Assembly (NCBI GenBank): GCA_014653385.1
Contig: JACWER010000005.1
Span: 1 to 64,000 of the forward strand
DNA from: Pelagibacterales bacterium SAG-MED50
GTDB taxonomy: Bacteria > Pseudomonadota > Alphaproteobacteria > Pelagibacterales > Pelagibacteraceae
Direction of reading: 5' to 3'
DNA length: 64,000 nucleotides
The notes below the pieces were generated by a model. It was given only the letters and a program-made list of their open reading frames with translations. It did no database searches and was not told the origin of the DNA. Positions 40,856 through 50,340 of the stretch are shown one piece after another (the first letter of the stretch is position 1; each line of letters starts with the position of its first letter). Both the position numbers and the translations under genes were made by a program.

Positions 40856-41904
40856 AAAATAATAATATCATTTTATATGCTGCAATATTAATTTTTGGTG
40901 TACTTGCACCATTCATACTACCAGCATTCAAGGTACAATTATCTATTCTTTGTATATTAATTGTCTTAGCATTAACTTGGAATATCCAAGGTGGTGAAAT
41001 GGGTTACAACTCTTTTGGAAATATTCTTTTTTATGGTCTTGGTATGTATATTTGTGCTTCAGTTCAAGTAGGTATGTTTTTTCCATTAGCTGAATGGACT
41101 GAAAGTGGAGGGGAAAAAACTTTCGTACATTCACCGACTCAGTTTTTTCAAGGTATGGCATTCGGACTTCTTGCTGCAGCAATTGTACCAACAATAGTTG
41201 CTGGCTTAATTGGTTATTCAATTTTAGGTTTAAGAGGACACTATTTTGCAATTTGCACATTAGGTTTAGGTGTAGCTGCTGGTGAAATATCAGGTGGAAT
41301 TGAAATTATTGGAGCAGGACAAGGGTTTACAACTCCTCCATTCCCAGATGTTGGAAGCTTAGAGTCGAGAGGACAATTTTTTTATTTTTTAAGCTTTATA
41401 GTTCTTGTGTTAACTTTTATTGCAGTAAAATCAGTATACTCAACTCGATTTAAATTAGTTCTTAATGCAATAAGAGATAATGAGGATAAAGCTGAAGCAA
41501 TGGGCATTCAAACAATGAAATATAAGATTATTGGTTGGATGATATCAGCTTTCTTCTGTGGCTTAGCTGGGGGTATCATGGGTGGATTAGTTGGTTATAT
41601 AGACTCTACTGATGTAGCTTTTGATGGAAGAGAAATGGGTGTGTTCATGGTTTTGATGGCAATACTTGGTGGTAAAGGAACTTTATGGGGACCTGTTATT
41701 GGCGCAACTTTATTTCACTTATTTAAAGAGGGTTTTTGGACATACTTCTTGGGCTGGCAGTATGTTGCATTAGGCGTACTGATTGTCGTAATTGTAATTT
41801 ATTTCCCAGAAGGATTAATGGGATGGCTTAGAGAAAAATATCCAGAGAGATTTGGTGAAGTGGTAGATGAAGCGGATCGTAAAGCGCAGGTGGAATTAAA
41901 ATGA
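40852..41904 (+). CDS. livM: Liv-type ABC transporter permease, LivM-like (system 1)
   Basis: 350 residues with about ten membrane helices. Family stretches include LRGHYFAICTLGLG near residue 123 and LNAIRDNEDKAEAMGI near 205, the coupling loop for the ATPase. It overlaps both neighbours by 4 bp (ATGA). Confidence 0.93.
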   Translation: MKNNNIILYAAILIFGVLAPFILPAFKVQLSILCILIVLALTWNIQGGEMGYNSFGNILFYGLGMYICASVQVGMFFPLAEWTESGGEKTFVHSPTQFFQGMAFGLLAAAIVPTIVAGLIGYSILGLRGHYFAICTLGLGVAAGEISGGIEIIGAGQGFTTPPFPDVGSLESRGQFFYFLSFIVLVLTFIAVKSVYSTRFKLVLNAIRDNEDKAEAMGIQTMKYKIIGWMISAFFCGLAGGIMGGLVGYIDSTDVAFDGREMGVFMVLMAILGGKGTLWGPVIGATLFHLFKEGFWTYFLGWQYVALGVLIVVIVIYFPEGLMGWLREKYPERFGEVVDEADRKAQVELK

Positions 41905-42641
41905 CCATCTTAGAAGTAAATAATGTCAGCAAATCTTTTGGAGGTGTAAAAGCCAATGTTGATATTTCAATGTCTGTTGAAAAAGGAAAAATTGTTGGTT
42001 TAATTGGGCCAAATGGATCAGGTAAAACAACTTTATTTAACTCAATTGTTGGCACATATCCTATAGACAATGGATCTATAAAATTTAATGACAAAGAAGT
42101 ATCTGAGCTACCAGTTCCTGTAATAGCAAAATTAGGTCTACTTAGAACATTTCAACAAACAAGAATTTATGGAAAATTAAATTGTATAGACAATATGCTA
42201 ATCAGTCATAAAGGAAGTGATGAGAGTTTGATCAAGATATTCTCCAAAATTCCTCAAGATCTAACAGATAAAGCGGAAAATTTATTAAGTTTCGTTGGCC
42301 TGTATCAAAAAAGAAAATTGAGAGCAGGAGATTTGTCTTTTGGTCAACAAAAACTACTAGAGCTTGCAATGGCTTTAATGAATGAGCCAGAAATGCTTTT
42401 ATTAGACGAGCCAACAGCTGGAATAAATCCAACTTTAATTAATGGAATTATAGATAGATTAATTAAAGTAAATCAAGACTTTGGTATCACACTCTTGGTT
42501 ATCGAACACAATATGAAAGTGATCATGCAACTTGCTGAAGACATTTTTTGTCTAGCACATGGAAAGATGTTAGCTAATGGCACTCCAGATGAAATTAAAA
42601 ATGATAAGCGAGTAATAGATGCTTATCTGGGAGCACAATAA
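41901..42641 (+). CDS. livG: Liv-type ABC transporter ATPase, LivG-like (system 1)
   Basis: 246 residues. Walker A GPNGSGKTT is at about 36-44, the signature LSFGQQK near 143 and Walker B LLLDEPTAG near 165. The LivG-specific C-terminal tail (IKNDKRVIDAYLG) is present. It overlaps livM by 4 bp and livF by 1 bp. Confidence 0.95.
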   Translation: MTILEVNNVSKSFGGVKANVDISMSVEKGKIVGLIGPNGSGKTTLFNSIVGTYPIDNGSIKFNDKEVSELPVPVIAKLGLLRTFQQTRIYGKLNCIDNMLISHKGSDESLIKIFSKIPQDLTDKAENLLSFVGLYQKRKLRAGDLSFGQQKLLELAMALMNEPEMLLLDEPTAGINPTLINGIIDRLIKVNQDFGITLLVIEHNMKVIMQLAEDIFCLAHGKMLANGTPDEIKNDKRVIDAYLGAQ

Positions 42642-43426
42642 TGTCAAATCAATATGAAGTATTAGGAAAAGCTCCAACTCCAGAAGATTTAAAAAAATTA
42701 TCTCCAAATGAAATTCATTTAACAATCAAAAATTTAAATGCTGGTTATGGAAAAATGGAAATTCTTCATGATTTTGATTTAAATGTAAGTAAAGCTCAAT
42801 CACTATGTTTGATTGGACCAAATGGTGCAGGTAAATCAACTATACTTCATTCAATATATGGATTTACAAATATATTTTCAGGACAAATAGAAATAGATGG
42901 AAAAGAAATTACCAGCTTAACTCCCGCTCAAAAACTTACATCATGTGGAATTGCTTATATACTTCAAGATAATTCTGTTTTCCCAGATATGACTGTCGAA
43001 GAAAATCTATTGATGGGTGGTTATTCCAAAGAAAATACTGAGGAATCTTATCAAGAAGCTGAAAGAATTTTTGAAAAATATGAAAGATTAAGAAACAGGA
43101 GAAATCAACCTGCTAAAGTTTTATCTGGTGGAGAAAGAAGACTTTTAGAAATCTCTAGAGCATTAGTCATGAAACCATCAGTTCTATTAGTTGACGAACC
43201 TTCAATTGGATTAGAGCCAAGATATATAGATATGGTTTTTGAAATTTTAAGAGATCTTCAACAAAATGAAAAAAAAACAATAATACTTGTTGAACAAAAT
43301 GCAAAGAAAGGTCTAGAGTTTGCTGACATTGGTTATGTTTTGGTGTCAGGACAAACTGCCATTGCTGGAAAGGGAAATGATTTATTGGAAAATCCAGACG
43401 TAGGTAGGCTATTTCTTGGTGGCTAA
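42641..43426 (+). CDS. livF: Liv-type ABC transporter ATPase, LivF-like (system 1)
   Basis: 261 residues. Walker A GPNGAGKST lies at about 61-69, the signature LSGGERR near 163 and Walker B LLVDEPSIG near 184. An N-terminal extension of about 25 residues precedes the usual LivF start. It overlaps azlC by 1 bp, linking the importer to an exporter. Confidence 0.95.
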   Translation: MSNQYEVLGKAPTPEDLKKLSPNEIHLTIKNLNAGYGKMEILHDFDLNVSKAQSLCLIGPNGAGKSTILHSIYGFTNIFSGQIEIDGKEITSLTPAQKLTSCGIAYILQDNSVFPDMTVEENLLMGGYSKENTEESYQEAERIFEKYERLRNRRNQPAKVLSGGERRLLEISRALVMKPSVLLVDEPSIGLEPRYIDMVFEILRDLQQNEKKTIILVEQNAKKGLEFADIGYVLVSGQTAIAGKGNDLLENPDVGRLFLGG

Positions 43427-44130
43427 TGATTAATAAAGAGTTTTTTCTCAAAGGTTATAAATCCATATTAAAGCATGATAGCCCAGCTATTGCATTAGGA
43501 TGCTGTTTTATTGCTATTGGAGCTTTACTTAAAAATTTAGGATTTAATATTCAAGAAAGTATCTTTTCTACAATGTTAACTTATGCTTTACCAGGTTCTT
43601 TGGTAATGGCAGAGTCATTATTAGTTGGTGCATCTTTGCTAAATATTTTTTTAGCTGTTTGGTTTGTAAATGCCCGACTTTATCCAATGGCCGTATCACT
43701 ATTTCCTTTGATGATGCATGAAAGTCAACCAAAGTGGAAATATTATTTTTCATGTCATTTCATTGCTGTTTCAGCATGGTTAATTATGAAAAGCAACTAC
43801 AAATCCATACCTAAAGAACAACGAATTGATTATTGGATTGGAATTGGCAGTGCTACATGGAGTATTGCGGTAATTGGAACTTTTATTGGTTTTTTTTCCT
43901 CAGATTATCTAAATAAAGATTTGATGATGGGATTAGCAATTTTAAATCCTATCTATTTTTTATGCATGATGGTTGGCGCTTCTAAAACTATACAAGTTAC
44001 CTTATCAGTTGTACTTGGATTAGTGTTAGGACCCATTTTTTATTTTTTAACACCAGAGTGGTCAATTTTATTAGGTGGATTGGTTGGTGGTACAATCGCA
44101 TATTTGATTGGGGAATTAAATGTCAGCTAA
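43426..44130 (+). CDS. azlC: AzlC-family branched-chain amino-acid exporter, large subunit
   Basis: 234 residues with about seven membrane helices. The family stretch AESLLVGASLLNIFLAVWFVNAR lies near residues 60-85. AzlCD pairs export branched-chain amino acids and analogues. It starts within the stop of livF and overlaps azlD by 11 bp, so it is translationally tied to the importer. Confidence 0.9.
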   Translation: MINKEFFLKGYKSILKHDSPAIALGCCFIAIGALLKNLGFNIQESIFSTMLTYALPGSLVMAESLLVGASLLNIFLAVWFVNARLYPMAVSLFPLMMHESQPKWKYYFSCHFIAVSAWLIMKSNYKSIPKEQRIDYWIGIGSATWSIAVIGTFIGFFSSDYLNKDLMMGLAILNPIYFLCMMVGASKTIQVTLSVVLGLVLGPIFYFLTPEWSILLGGLVGGTIAYLIGELNVS

Positions 44131-44443
44131 TATTGTTTATGCAATCCTTGTAACATCACTTGCAACTTTTCTATCAAGATTTTTAGGCGCGGTAAGCTCT
44201 GAAGGAATTAAAGAAACATCAAAATTATTTAAATGGTTCAATTGTTTAGCTTATGCAACATTAGCCGCATTGATTGCCAGAACAATTATTTTTCCTGTAG
44301 GTGTTTTGATTGATGCTAGTTATTTGAGTAGATTAGCTGTTGTAATTTTATCTTTAATTGTTTTTTTTATCTCAAAAAAAAACTATGTGTATCCAACTAT
44401 TTTTTCTGCTGTATGTATGGCAATTTTAAGCAATTATTTTTAA
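44120..44443 (+). CDS. azlD: AzlD-family exporter, small subunit
   Basis: 107 residues with four hydrophobic segments and the usual AzlD pattern of an early SRFLG motif (residues 17-21). It overlaps azlC by 11 bp and ends the transporter unit. Together with AzlC it forms the exporter. Confidence 0.87.
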   Translation: MSANIVYAILVTSLATFLSRFLGAVSSEGIKETSKLFKWFNCLAYATLAALIARTIIFPVGVLIDASYLSRLAVVILSLIVFFISKKNYVYPTIFSAVCMAILSNYF

Positions 44444-44483
44444 ATAAAATTGATTTATTTATTAAGTTAACTTAGAATTTGTT

Positions 44484-45395
44484 ATGCAAAATATATCTGG
44501 TCTTGAAATACATGAGCATGAAAAATCAAAACGAATAATTAATATTAGTTTAGATGATGAAATCATAAAAAAACTAATCTTCCCTTTTAACAAATTTGAT
44601 CTAACAGCATTAGAACTAAAACCATTCACTAGATTTACTATTGCAAAAAGTTTAGATGATTTGACTAATAATAAATTAAGTGAACTAATGAATAAAATAT
44701 TAAGAGACAGGGATACGGGATGTTTCATAATTGGCCCTAAAAATATTACTTCTAAAATTAATGATAAATTTTTAGTAAAACTTTCTACTGCAATTGCTCA
44801 TTTAATTGGTGTACCCAATCATGATTCAATGGCTGGAAAATATTATGCAAGATTTGAGGTTAAACATGAAGACAAAAGTGACTCTTATCTAAGAAAAGCT
44901 TATAGAAATATGGATCTTCATACAGATGGAACCTATGTAAAAGAAATTACAGATTGGTTGATAATGACAAAAATAAATGAAGAAAATGTAAAGGGTGGTG
45001 AGACTTCAATGTTGCATCTAGATGATTGGGAGCACTGCGATGATTTATTTAGTAATCCAGTTGGTAAACAAAATTTTATATGGGGATCACCTAAAAGTAA
45101 AAATATAGATTACAAGGTTGAACACCCTGTGTTTTCATCAGATGAAAAGGGAAGACCTCATATTTCTTATATAGATCAATTTCCAGAACCAAAAAATATG
45201 GAACAAGGAAATTTTTTACAAAAATTATCAGATGGTTTAGAGGAGAGTAATAATAAAGTTATTACTAAGCTTCCCGTTGGAAATTCTATTATTGCAAATA
45301 ATTACTTCTGGTTACACGGTAGAAAACCTTTTGAAGAAAATAAGGAATTAAACAGAGAATTGTTGAGAATTAGAGGCTCTTTTTTTGTTAATTAA
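44484..45395 (+). CDS. glaH: Glutarate 2-hydroxylase (CsiD/GlaH family)
   Basis: Fe(II)/2-oxoglutarate oxygenase that turns glutarate into L-2-hydroxyglutarate in lysine degradation. It has 303 residues. The match to CsiD is strong: YYARFEVKHEDKSDSYLR near 113, then RNMDLHTDGTYVKE with the His-x-Asp iron ligands near 140, SYIDQFPEP near 220, and the distal His in FWLHGRKPF near 275. No lhgO gene for the next step lies in the window. It stands between two Liv-type systems. Confidence 0.9.
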   Translation: MQNISGLEIHEHEKSKRIINISLDDEIIKKLIFPFNKFDLTALELKPFTRFTIAKSLDDLTNNKLSELMNKILRDRDTGCFIIGPKNITSKINDKFLVKLSTAIAHLIGVPNHDSMAGKYYARFEVKHEDKSDSYLRKAYRNMDLHTDGTYVKEITDWLIMTKINEENVKGGETSMLHLDDWEHCDDLFSNPVGKQNFIWGSPKSKNIDYKVEHPVFSSDEKGRPHISYIDQFPEPKNMEQGNFLQKLSDGLEESNNKVITKLPVGNSIIANNYFWLHGRKPFEENKELNRELLRIRGSFFVN

Positions 45396-45428
45396 TTCAA
45401 TATAATCAATATAAAGTAATCAAAATTT

Positions 45429-46196
45429 ATGAATTTAGGATTTATCGGTACAGGAAAAATTGCATCTTCAGTAATTACAGGAATTTGTAAATCTAAAATT
45501 AAATTCAAAAAAATTATAATCTCTGAAAGAAATAGGAAAACTGCAAAAACTTTAAAAAGAAAATTTAAAAAGATTATTATTTCTAAAAATAATCAAGAAA
45601 TAATTAATAAATGCGACTGGATATTTTTATCAGTTACACCAACAGTGGGTGAAAAGATAATTAAAGATTTAAAATTTAAATCTAGCCATACTATTATTAG
45701 TTTCATTTCAACGATTACGTTATCTCAATTAAAAAAATCGATTAAAGTAAAAGCAAATATTGTAAGAGCAATACCATTGCCTCCAATATCATTAAAAAAA
45801 GGACCAGTACCTATTTGCCCACCTAACCCAAAAGTAAAAAAATTTTTTAATCAATTAGGAACAACCGTAGAAATTAAAAATGAAAAATCTTCAATTAATT
45901 TTTGGTCTACTTCTGGAATGATGGCACCTTTTTATGAATTGCTAAGAGTTATGACTGATTGGCTTGTAAAAAGAGGTGTGAAAAGAGATAATGCTCAAAA
46001 ATATATTACATCTTTATTCTTGGCTTTATCTCAAGATGCCGTTGTAAACTCTAAAGAAGGTTTAAAGTATCTAGTAAAAGAGTCACAAACACCAAAAGGA
46101 CTTAATGAACAAGGTGTTAAAGAATTGACTAAAGCAGGTTTTTATAAGTCATTAGAAAAAACTTTAAATAGTATCCATAAACGTCTAGATAAATAA
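45429..46196 (+). CDS. Pyrroline-5-carboxylate reductase-like protein
   Basis: 255 residues of the ProC family. The NADP site GFIGTGKIASSVITG is at about 4-18, the middle block VRAIPLPP near 117 replaces the usual VRAMPNTP, and the C-terminal helical domain is complete. Sequence is diverged from housekeeping ProC, and the neighbourhood is amino-acid uptake and lysine breakdown, so another cyclic imine may be the substrate. It lies 5 bp before the second LivG gene. Confidence 0.82.
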   Translation: MNLGFIGTGKIASSVITGICKSKIKFKKIIISERNRKTAKTLKRKFKKIIISKNNQEIINKCDWIFLSVTPTVGEKIIKDLKFKSSHTIISFISTITLSQLKKSIKVKANIVRAIPLPPISLKKGPVPICPPNPKVKKFFNQLGTTVEIKNEKSSINFWSTSGMMAPFYELLRVMTDWLVKRGVKRDNAQKYITSLFLALSQDAVVNSKEGLKYLVKESQTPKGLNEQGVKELTKAGFYKSLEKTLNSIHKRLDK

Positions 46197-46201
46197 TTCT
46201 A

Positions 46202-46984
46202 ATGTCAGAAAATATTTTAGAAATAAACAATTTATCAAAATATTTTGGTGGGTTAGCAGCTGTATCTGATTGTTCTTTAAATGTTAAAAGAGGAACTATA
46301 ACTGGTATTATCGGACCTAATGGATCTGGAAAAACTACTTTATTTAATTTAATTGCTGGTAATTTAAAATCATCAAGTGGAGCAGTAACCTTTGATGAAG
46401 AAAATATTACAGATGTTCCATCTTACGAATTATTTTCAAAAGGTTTACTTAGAACTTTTCAAATTGCTCATGAATTTTCAAATTTATCAGTTTTAGAAAA
46501 TTTAATGATGGTTCCTGGAAACCAATCTGGTGAAAAACTGATGACCGCACTATTGAAACCAAAACTAGTTTTGGAGGAAGAAGCTATTGTAAAAGAAAAA
46601 GCAAAAGAAGTTGTTGATTTTTTAAATCTTAGTCATTTATCAAATGAATTAGCTGGAAATTTATCTGGCGGACAAAAGAAATTATTGGAATTAGGTAGAA
46701 CAATGATGGTAGATGCTAAATTAGTATTATTAGATGAAGTGGGTGCTGGTGTGAATAGAACTTTACTAAAAGATCTTGGGACAGCGATCGAAAAACTTAA
46801 TAAAGAGAAAGGATATACTTTTTGTATGATCGAACACGACATGGATTTTATAGGAAGATTATGTGACCCAGTTATTGTAATGGCCGAGGGTTCAGTTTTA
46901 TTTGAAGGATCTGTAGATGAAGTTAAAAAAGATGAAAAAGTAATAGAAAGTTATTTAGGTAGAGGATCTAAACTTAAGGACTAA
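46202..46984 (+). CDS. livG: Liv-type ABC transporter ATPase, LivG-like (system 2)
   Basis: 260 residues. Walker A GPNGSGKTT lies at about 37-45, the signature LSGGQKK near 152 and Walker B LLDEVGAG near 174. The second residue pair of Walker B reads DEVG where most have DEPT. It starts system 2 just after the ProC-like gene. Confidence 0.94.
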   Translation: MSENILEINNLSKYFGGLAAVSDCSLNVKRGTITGIIGPNGSGKTTLFNLIAGNLKSSSGAVTFDEENITDVPSYELFSKGLLRTFQIAHEFSNLSVLENLMMVPGNQSGEKLMTALLKPKLVLEEEAIVKEKAKEVVDFLNLSHLSNELAGNLSGGQKKLLELGRTMMVDAKLVLLDEVGAGVNRTLLKDLGTAIEKLNKEKGYTFCMIEHDMDFIGRLCDPVIVMAEGSVLFEGSVDEVKKDEKVIESYLGRGSKLKD

Positions 46985-46989
46985 AATTA

Positions 46990-47697
46990 ATGGCATATTT
47001 TGAAGGAAACGCAATGACAGGTGGCTATGGTAGTGGTCCCGATATAATTAATTCTTGCTCTGTAAATGTAAATAAAGGTGAAATAGTTTCAATCCTTGGA
47101 CCAAATGGAGCTGGTAAATCAACAGCCATGAAAGCTATGCTGGGTCTTTTGAATTTAAAATCTGGATCTGTAAAAATTGACGGTAAAGATATCTCTAAAT
47201 TATCTCCACAAGATAGAGTTAAAGAAGGAATATCTTTTGTACCACAAAATAAAAATGTTTTTGCTGGGATGACTGTCGAAGAAAATCTAGAAATGGGAGC
47301 TTTTCTTATTAATGACGAAATTAAAGACACAATAGAAGAAATTTATAATTTATTTCCTATTCTTAATGAAAAAAGAAATCAATTAGTTGGTGAATTATCA
47401 GGTGGTCAAAGACAACAAGTAGCTCTTGGTCGAGCATTAATGATTAAACCAACAGTTCTAATGTTAGATGAGCCAACTGCAGGTGTTTCACCAATTGTTA
47501 TGGATGAATTATTTGATCATATAATAAAAGTTAAAAAAACTAATGTTGCTATTTTAATGGTTGAACAAAATGCAAAACAAGCACTTAATATTTCTGACAG
47601 GGGATATGTTCTAGTAACTGGAGAAAATAGATACTCAGGAACTGGAAATGAATTATTAAATGACCCAAGAGTAAGAAGCTCTTTTCTAGGAGGATAA
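46990..47697 (+). CDS. livF: Liv-type ABC transporter ATPase, LivF-like (system 2)
   Basis: 235 residues. Walker A GPNGAGKST lies at about 37-45, the signature LSGGQRQQ near 137, Walker B LMLDEPTAG near 158. It lies 5 bp after LivG and 1 bp before the permease GTG start. Confidence 0.94.
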   Translation: MAYFEGNAMTGGYGSGPDIINSCSVNVNKGEIVSILGPNGAGKSTAMKAMLGLLNLKSGSVKIDGKDISKLSPQDRVKEGISFVPQNKNVFAGMTVEENLEMGAFLINDEIKDTIEEIYNLFPILNEKRNQLVGELSGGQRQQVALGRALMIKPTVLMLDEPTAGVSPIVMDELFDHIIKVKKTNVAILMVEQNAKQALNISDRGYVLVTGENRYSGTGNELLNDPRVRSSFLGG

Positions 47698-47698
47698 T

Positions 47699-48709
47699 GT
47701 GGATTTTTTAAATGCTATAATTCTTTTATTAAATTATATTTTTATTCCTGCTTTAACATATGGTTCCCAGTTAGCACTAGGTGCGATTTTTGTTACTTTA
47801 ATTTATGGAATTTTGAGATTTGCTAATTTTGCAACTGGAGACATGATGTCTTTTGGGACAATGGTTACAATTTTATTTACCTGGTATTTTCAATCAATTG
47901 GAATTTCACTTGGAGTGTTACCAACAGCTTTAATAGCTATTCCATTTGCAATTTTATTTATGATTATTTACATGTTGTTTATAGATAAATTTGTATTTAA
48001 ATATTATAGAGTTAATAAGAGCCCACCCGTTCAGCTGGCAATGGTTAGTATTGGGGTAATGTTTGTTACCCAGGCTGTGGTAAGAATAATTATTGGTCCA
48101 TCTGATCAAAGGTTTTTTGATGGTGAAAAATTTATTATTAAAGCTCGAGAATTTAAGGAGATGACAGGTCTTAATGAAGGACTTGCACTGAAGTCCACTC
48201 AAGTACTAACAATATTTGTTACAATTGTTTTAGTTTCTCTTTTGTTTTGGTTTTTAAATAAGACTAAAACAGGAAAAAGTATGAAAGCGTACTCTGATAA
48301 TGAGGATTTAGCTTTACTATCAGGAATTGATCCAAAAAAAATAGTGATGATTACATGGATAATAGCAGGGATTTTAGCAACTATTGGAGGCGCCTTATAT
48401 GGTCTGGATAAAAGTTTTAAACCTTTCACTTATTTTAACAACATGCTTCCTATATTTGCAGCAGCAATTGTTGGAGGAATAGGAAATCCATTTGGTGCCT
48501 TTTTAGGAGGATATGTTATTGCATTTTCAGAAATATTTTTAACTTATGCTTACAAAAAATTCTTTATGTATATTTTGCCAGAAAGTATGGAGCCTGAAAG
48601 TTTAGTTCAGCTTTTATCTACAGATTATAAATTTGCAGTTTCATTTTCAATATTGGTTATAGTACTGCTTTATAGACCGTCAGGAATATTTAAAGGAAAA
48701 GTATTGTGA
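47699..48709 (+). CDS. livH: Liv-type ABC transporter permease, LivH-like (system 2)
   Basis: 336 residues, eight or more membrane helices, start GTG 47699 preceded by AGGAGG at 47689-47694. Family stretches are LIYGILRFANFATGDMMSFG near 38 and MKAYSDNEDLALLSGIDP near 190. It overlaps livM by 4 bp. Confidence 0.92.
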   Translation: MDFLNAIILLLNYIFIPALTYGSQLALGAIFVTLIYGILRFANFATGDMMSFGTMVTILFTWYFQSIGISLGVLPTALIAIPFAILFMIIYMLFIDKFVFKYYRVNKSPPVQLAMVSIGVMFVTQAVVRIIIGPSDQRFFDGEKFIIKAREFKEMTGLNEGLALKSTQVLTIFVTIVLVSLLFWFLNKTKTGKSMKAYSDNEDLALLSGIDPKKIVMITWIIAGILATIGGALYGLDKSFKPFTYFNNMLPIFAAAIVGGIGNPFGAFLGGYVIAFSEIFLTYAYKKFFMYILPESMEPESLVQLLSTDYKFAVSFSILVIVLLYRPSGIFKGKVL

Positions 48710-50076
48710 TAAAAAATTTAAATGTTATAGCTGCTTATAGCATCATGATGGCCTTGATAATTCTTGTAGGGATTTTTCAATCTTGGAATGTTGCATTATC
48801 AATATTTAATCTTTGTTTGATTTCTGCGGTAATGACTATGGGAGCAAATATTCAGTGGGGTTATGCAGGACTAATTAACTTCGGAATTATGGGGTATACA
48901 GCGCTTGGAGGTTTAGCAGCAGTTTTAATCTCAGTTGACCCTGTACAGGAAGCGTGGCGTGCAGGTGGTTTTGATATCTTAATGTGTCTATGGCTAATTA
49001 TTGCAATGGTATTTGCTATTAGATTTATTTTAAAAAATTTTGAAAAATCAAAATTTAGAACTTATGGAATAGCAGCAATTATAGTTGCAGGAATTGTAAT
49101 CATTAGAATAACAGCTGAACCTGGGATTGAGGCGATAGAAGGGGTTAATCCGGCTAAAACAGGATTCTTAGGTGGCTTTGGATTACCAATTATCTTTTCT
49201 TGGATTGTTGGAGCATTTTTTGCAGGTGGACTAGCTTTTATAGTTGGAAAAGTTGCCTTAGGTTTAAGAGCTGATTATTTAGCAATTGCAACTTTACTTA
49301 TTTCTGAAATTGTAATTGCAATAATAAAACATGAAGACTGGTTAACAAGAGGTGTTAAAAATGTAATAGGATTGGATAGGCCAGTACCTTATGAGGTTAA
49401 TCTTCAAACTACAGATTGGTTCATAAATTTAGTTGCAAAATTTAATTCAGGCAAATTAGAATTAATTTCTAATGTTGCAGACAAACAGGCTGCACTTAAT
49501 CAGTTAGTTATTGAAGGATCTTCAGTTTTTGTGAAACTTTGTTATTCAGGATTATTTTTGATTATCGTTATTATACTTTTAATTTTAACTCAAAAAGCAC
49601 TTTATTCTCCATGGGGTAGAATGATGAGAGCAATTAGAGACAACGAAGAAGCAGCAAATGCAATGGGAAAAAATGTTGTAAAGCAACATTTGTTAATATT
49701 TATTTTAGGTTCAGCAATTGTTGGAATAGCTGGAGCAATGTTAGTGACACAAGATGGTTTGTTTACACCAGGCAGTTATAGGCCGATGAGATATACATTT
49801 CTTATTTGGGTAATGGTTATAGTTGGTGGTAGTGGTAATAATTTTGGAGCAATTTTAGGTGGATTTGCAGTATGGTTTTTATGGATTGAAGCAGCCCCAA
49901 TTGCATTATTTTTAATTAATTTTTTCACAGTAAATATGTCAGATACAAACGTATTTAAAATACATTTAATTGAAAGCGTCCCTTACTTTAGATATTTGAC
50001 GATGGGCGTTGGGTTGCTTTTGATAATGAGGTATCGTCCTAAGGGTATACTTCCTGAAAAAATAGAGATAAAGTAA
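48706..50076 (+). CDS. livM: Liv-type ABC transporter permease, LivM-like (system 2)
   Basis: 456 residues, longer than the usual 320-420; start GTG 48706. The extra length sits in an insertion around residues 80-130 and another around 220-280. The family core is visible as NIQWGYAGLINFGIMGY near 48, GLRADYLAIATL near 185, and MRAIRDNEEAANAMG near 307. It ends system 2. The likely binding protein is convergent downstream. Confidence 0.91.
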   Translation: MIKNLNVIAAYSIMMALIILVGIFQSWNVALSIFNLCLISAVMTMGANIQWGYAGLINFGIMGYTALGGLAAVLISVDPVQEAWRAGGFDILMCLWLIIAMVFAIRFILKNFEKSKFRTYGIAAIIVAGIVIIRITAEPGIEAIEGVNPAKTGFLGGFGLPIIFSWIVGAFFAGGLAFIVGKVALGLRADYLAIATLLISEIVIAIIKHEDWLTRGVKNVIGLDRPVPYEVNLQTTDWFINLVAKFNSGKLELISNVADKQAALNQLVIEGSSVFVKLCYSGLFLIIVIILLILTQKALYSPWGRMMRAIRDNEEAANAMGKNVVKQHLLIFILGSAIVGIAGAMLVTQDGLFTPGSYRPMRYTFLIWVMVIVGGSGNNFGAILGGFAVWFLWIEAAPIALFLINFFTVNMSDTNVFKIHLIESVPYFRYLTMGVGLLLIMRYRPKGILPEKIEIK

Positions 50077-50083
50077 CTTTTTT

Positions 50084-50152
50084 ATGAAATATATTATATT
50101 GGGTGCTGCAATTGCTTGGGCCATGTACATGGCTGACAAATACATGTTTTAG
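50084..50152 (+). CDS. Candidate 22-residue membrane peptide
   Basis: ATG 50084 opens MKYIILGAAIAWAMYMADKYMF-stop, 7 bp after livM. It is one hydrophobic helix with a short charged end, the form of many small membrane proteins. There is no clear ribosome site. It could be chance, but the composition and position after a transporter operon make it worth recording. Confidence 0.35.
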   Translation: MKYIILGAAIAWAMYMADKYMF

Positions 50153-50285
50153 TAAATAAAATTCTTTAATTATTATTATTTATAAAATTTTAAAAACCTA
50201 ATGAATCTTTTATATTATTTCAATTTTAGTCTTTCTGAATTTTGCTTATAGGTGATAAAGAAAAAATTATAATTGATTTGAATAG

Positions 50286-50319
50286 AAAAACCCCAGTAAC
50301 ATTTATTACTGGGGTTTTT
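50286..50319. terminator. Bidirectional intrinsic terminator
   Basis: AAAAACCCCAGTAA pairs with TTACTGGGGTTTTT over 14 bp with a 6-nt loop. A/T-runs on both sides make it work from either strand: for livM on +, and for the binding-protein gene on -. Confidence 0.9.
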
Positions 50320-50340
50320 AAATTTTTAGATTATTTAAAA

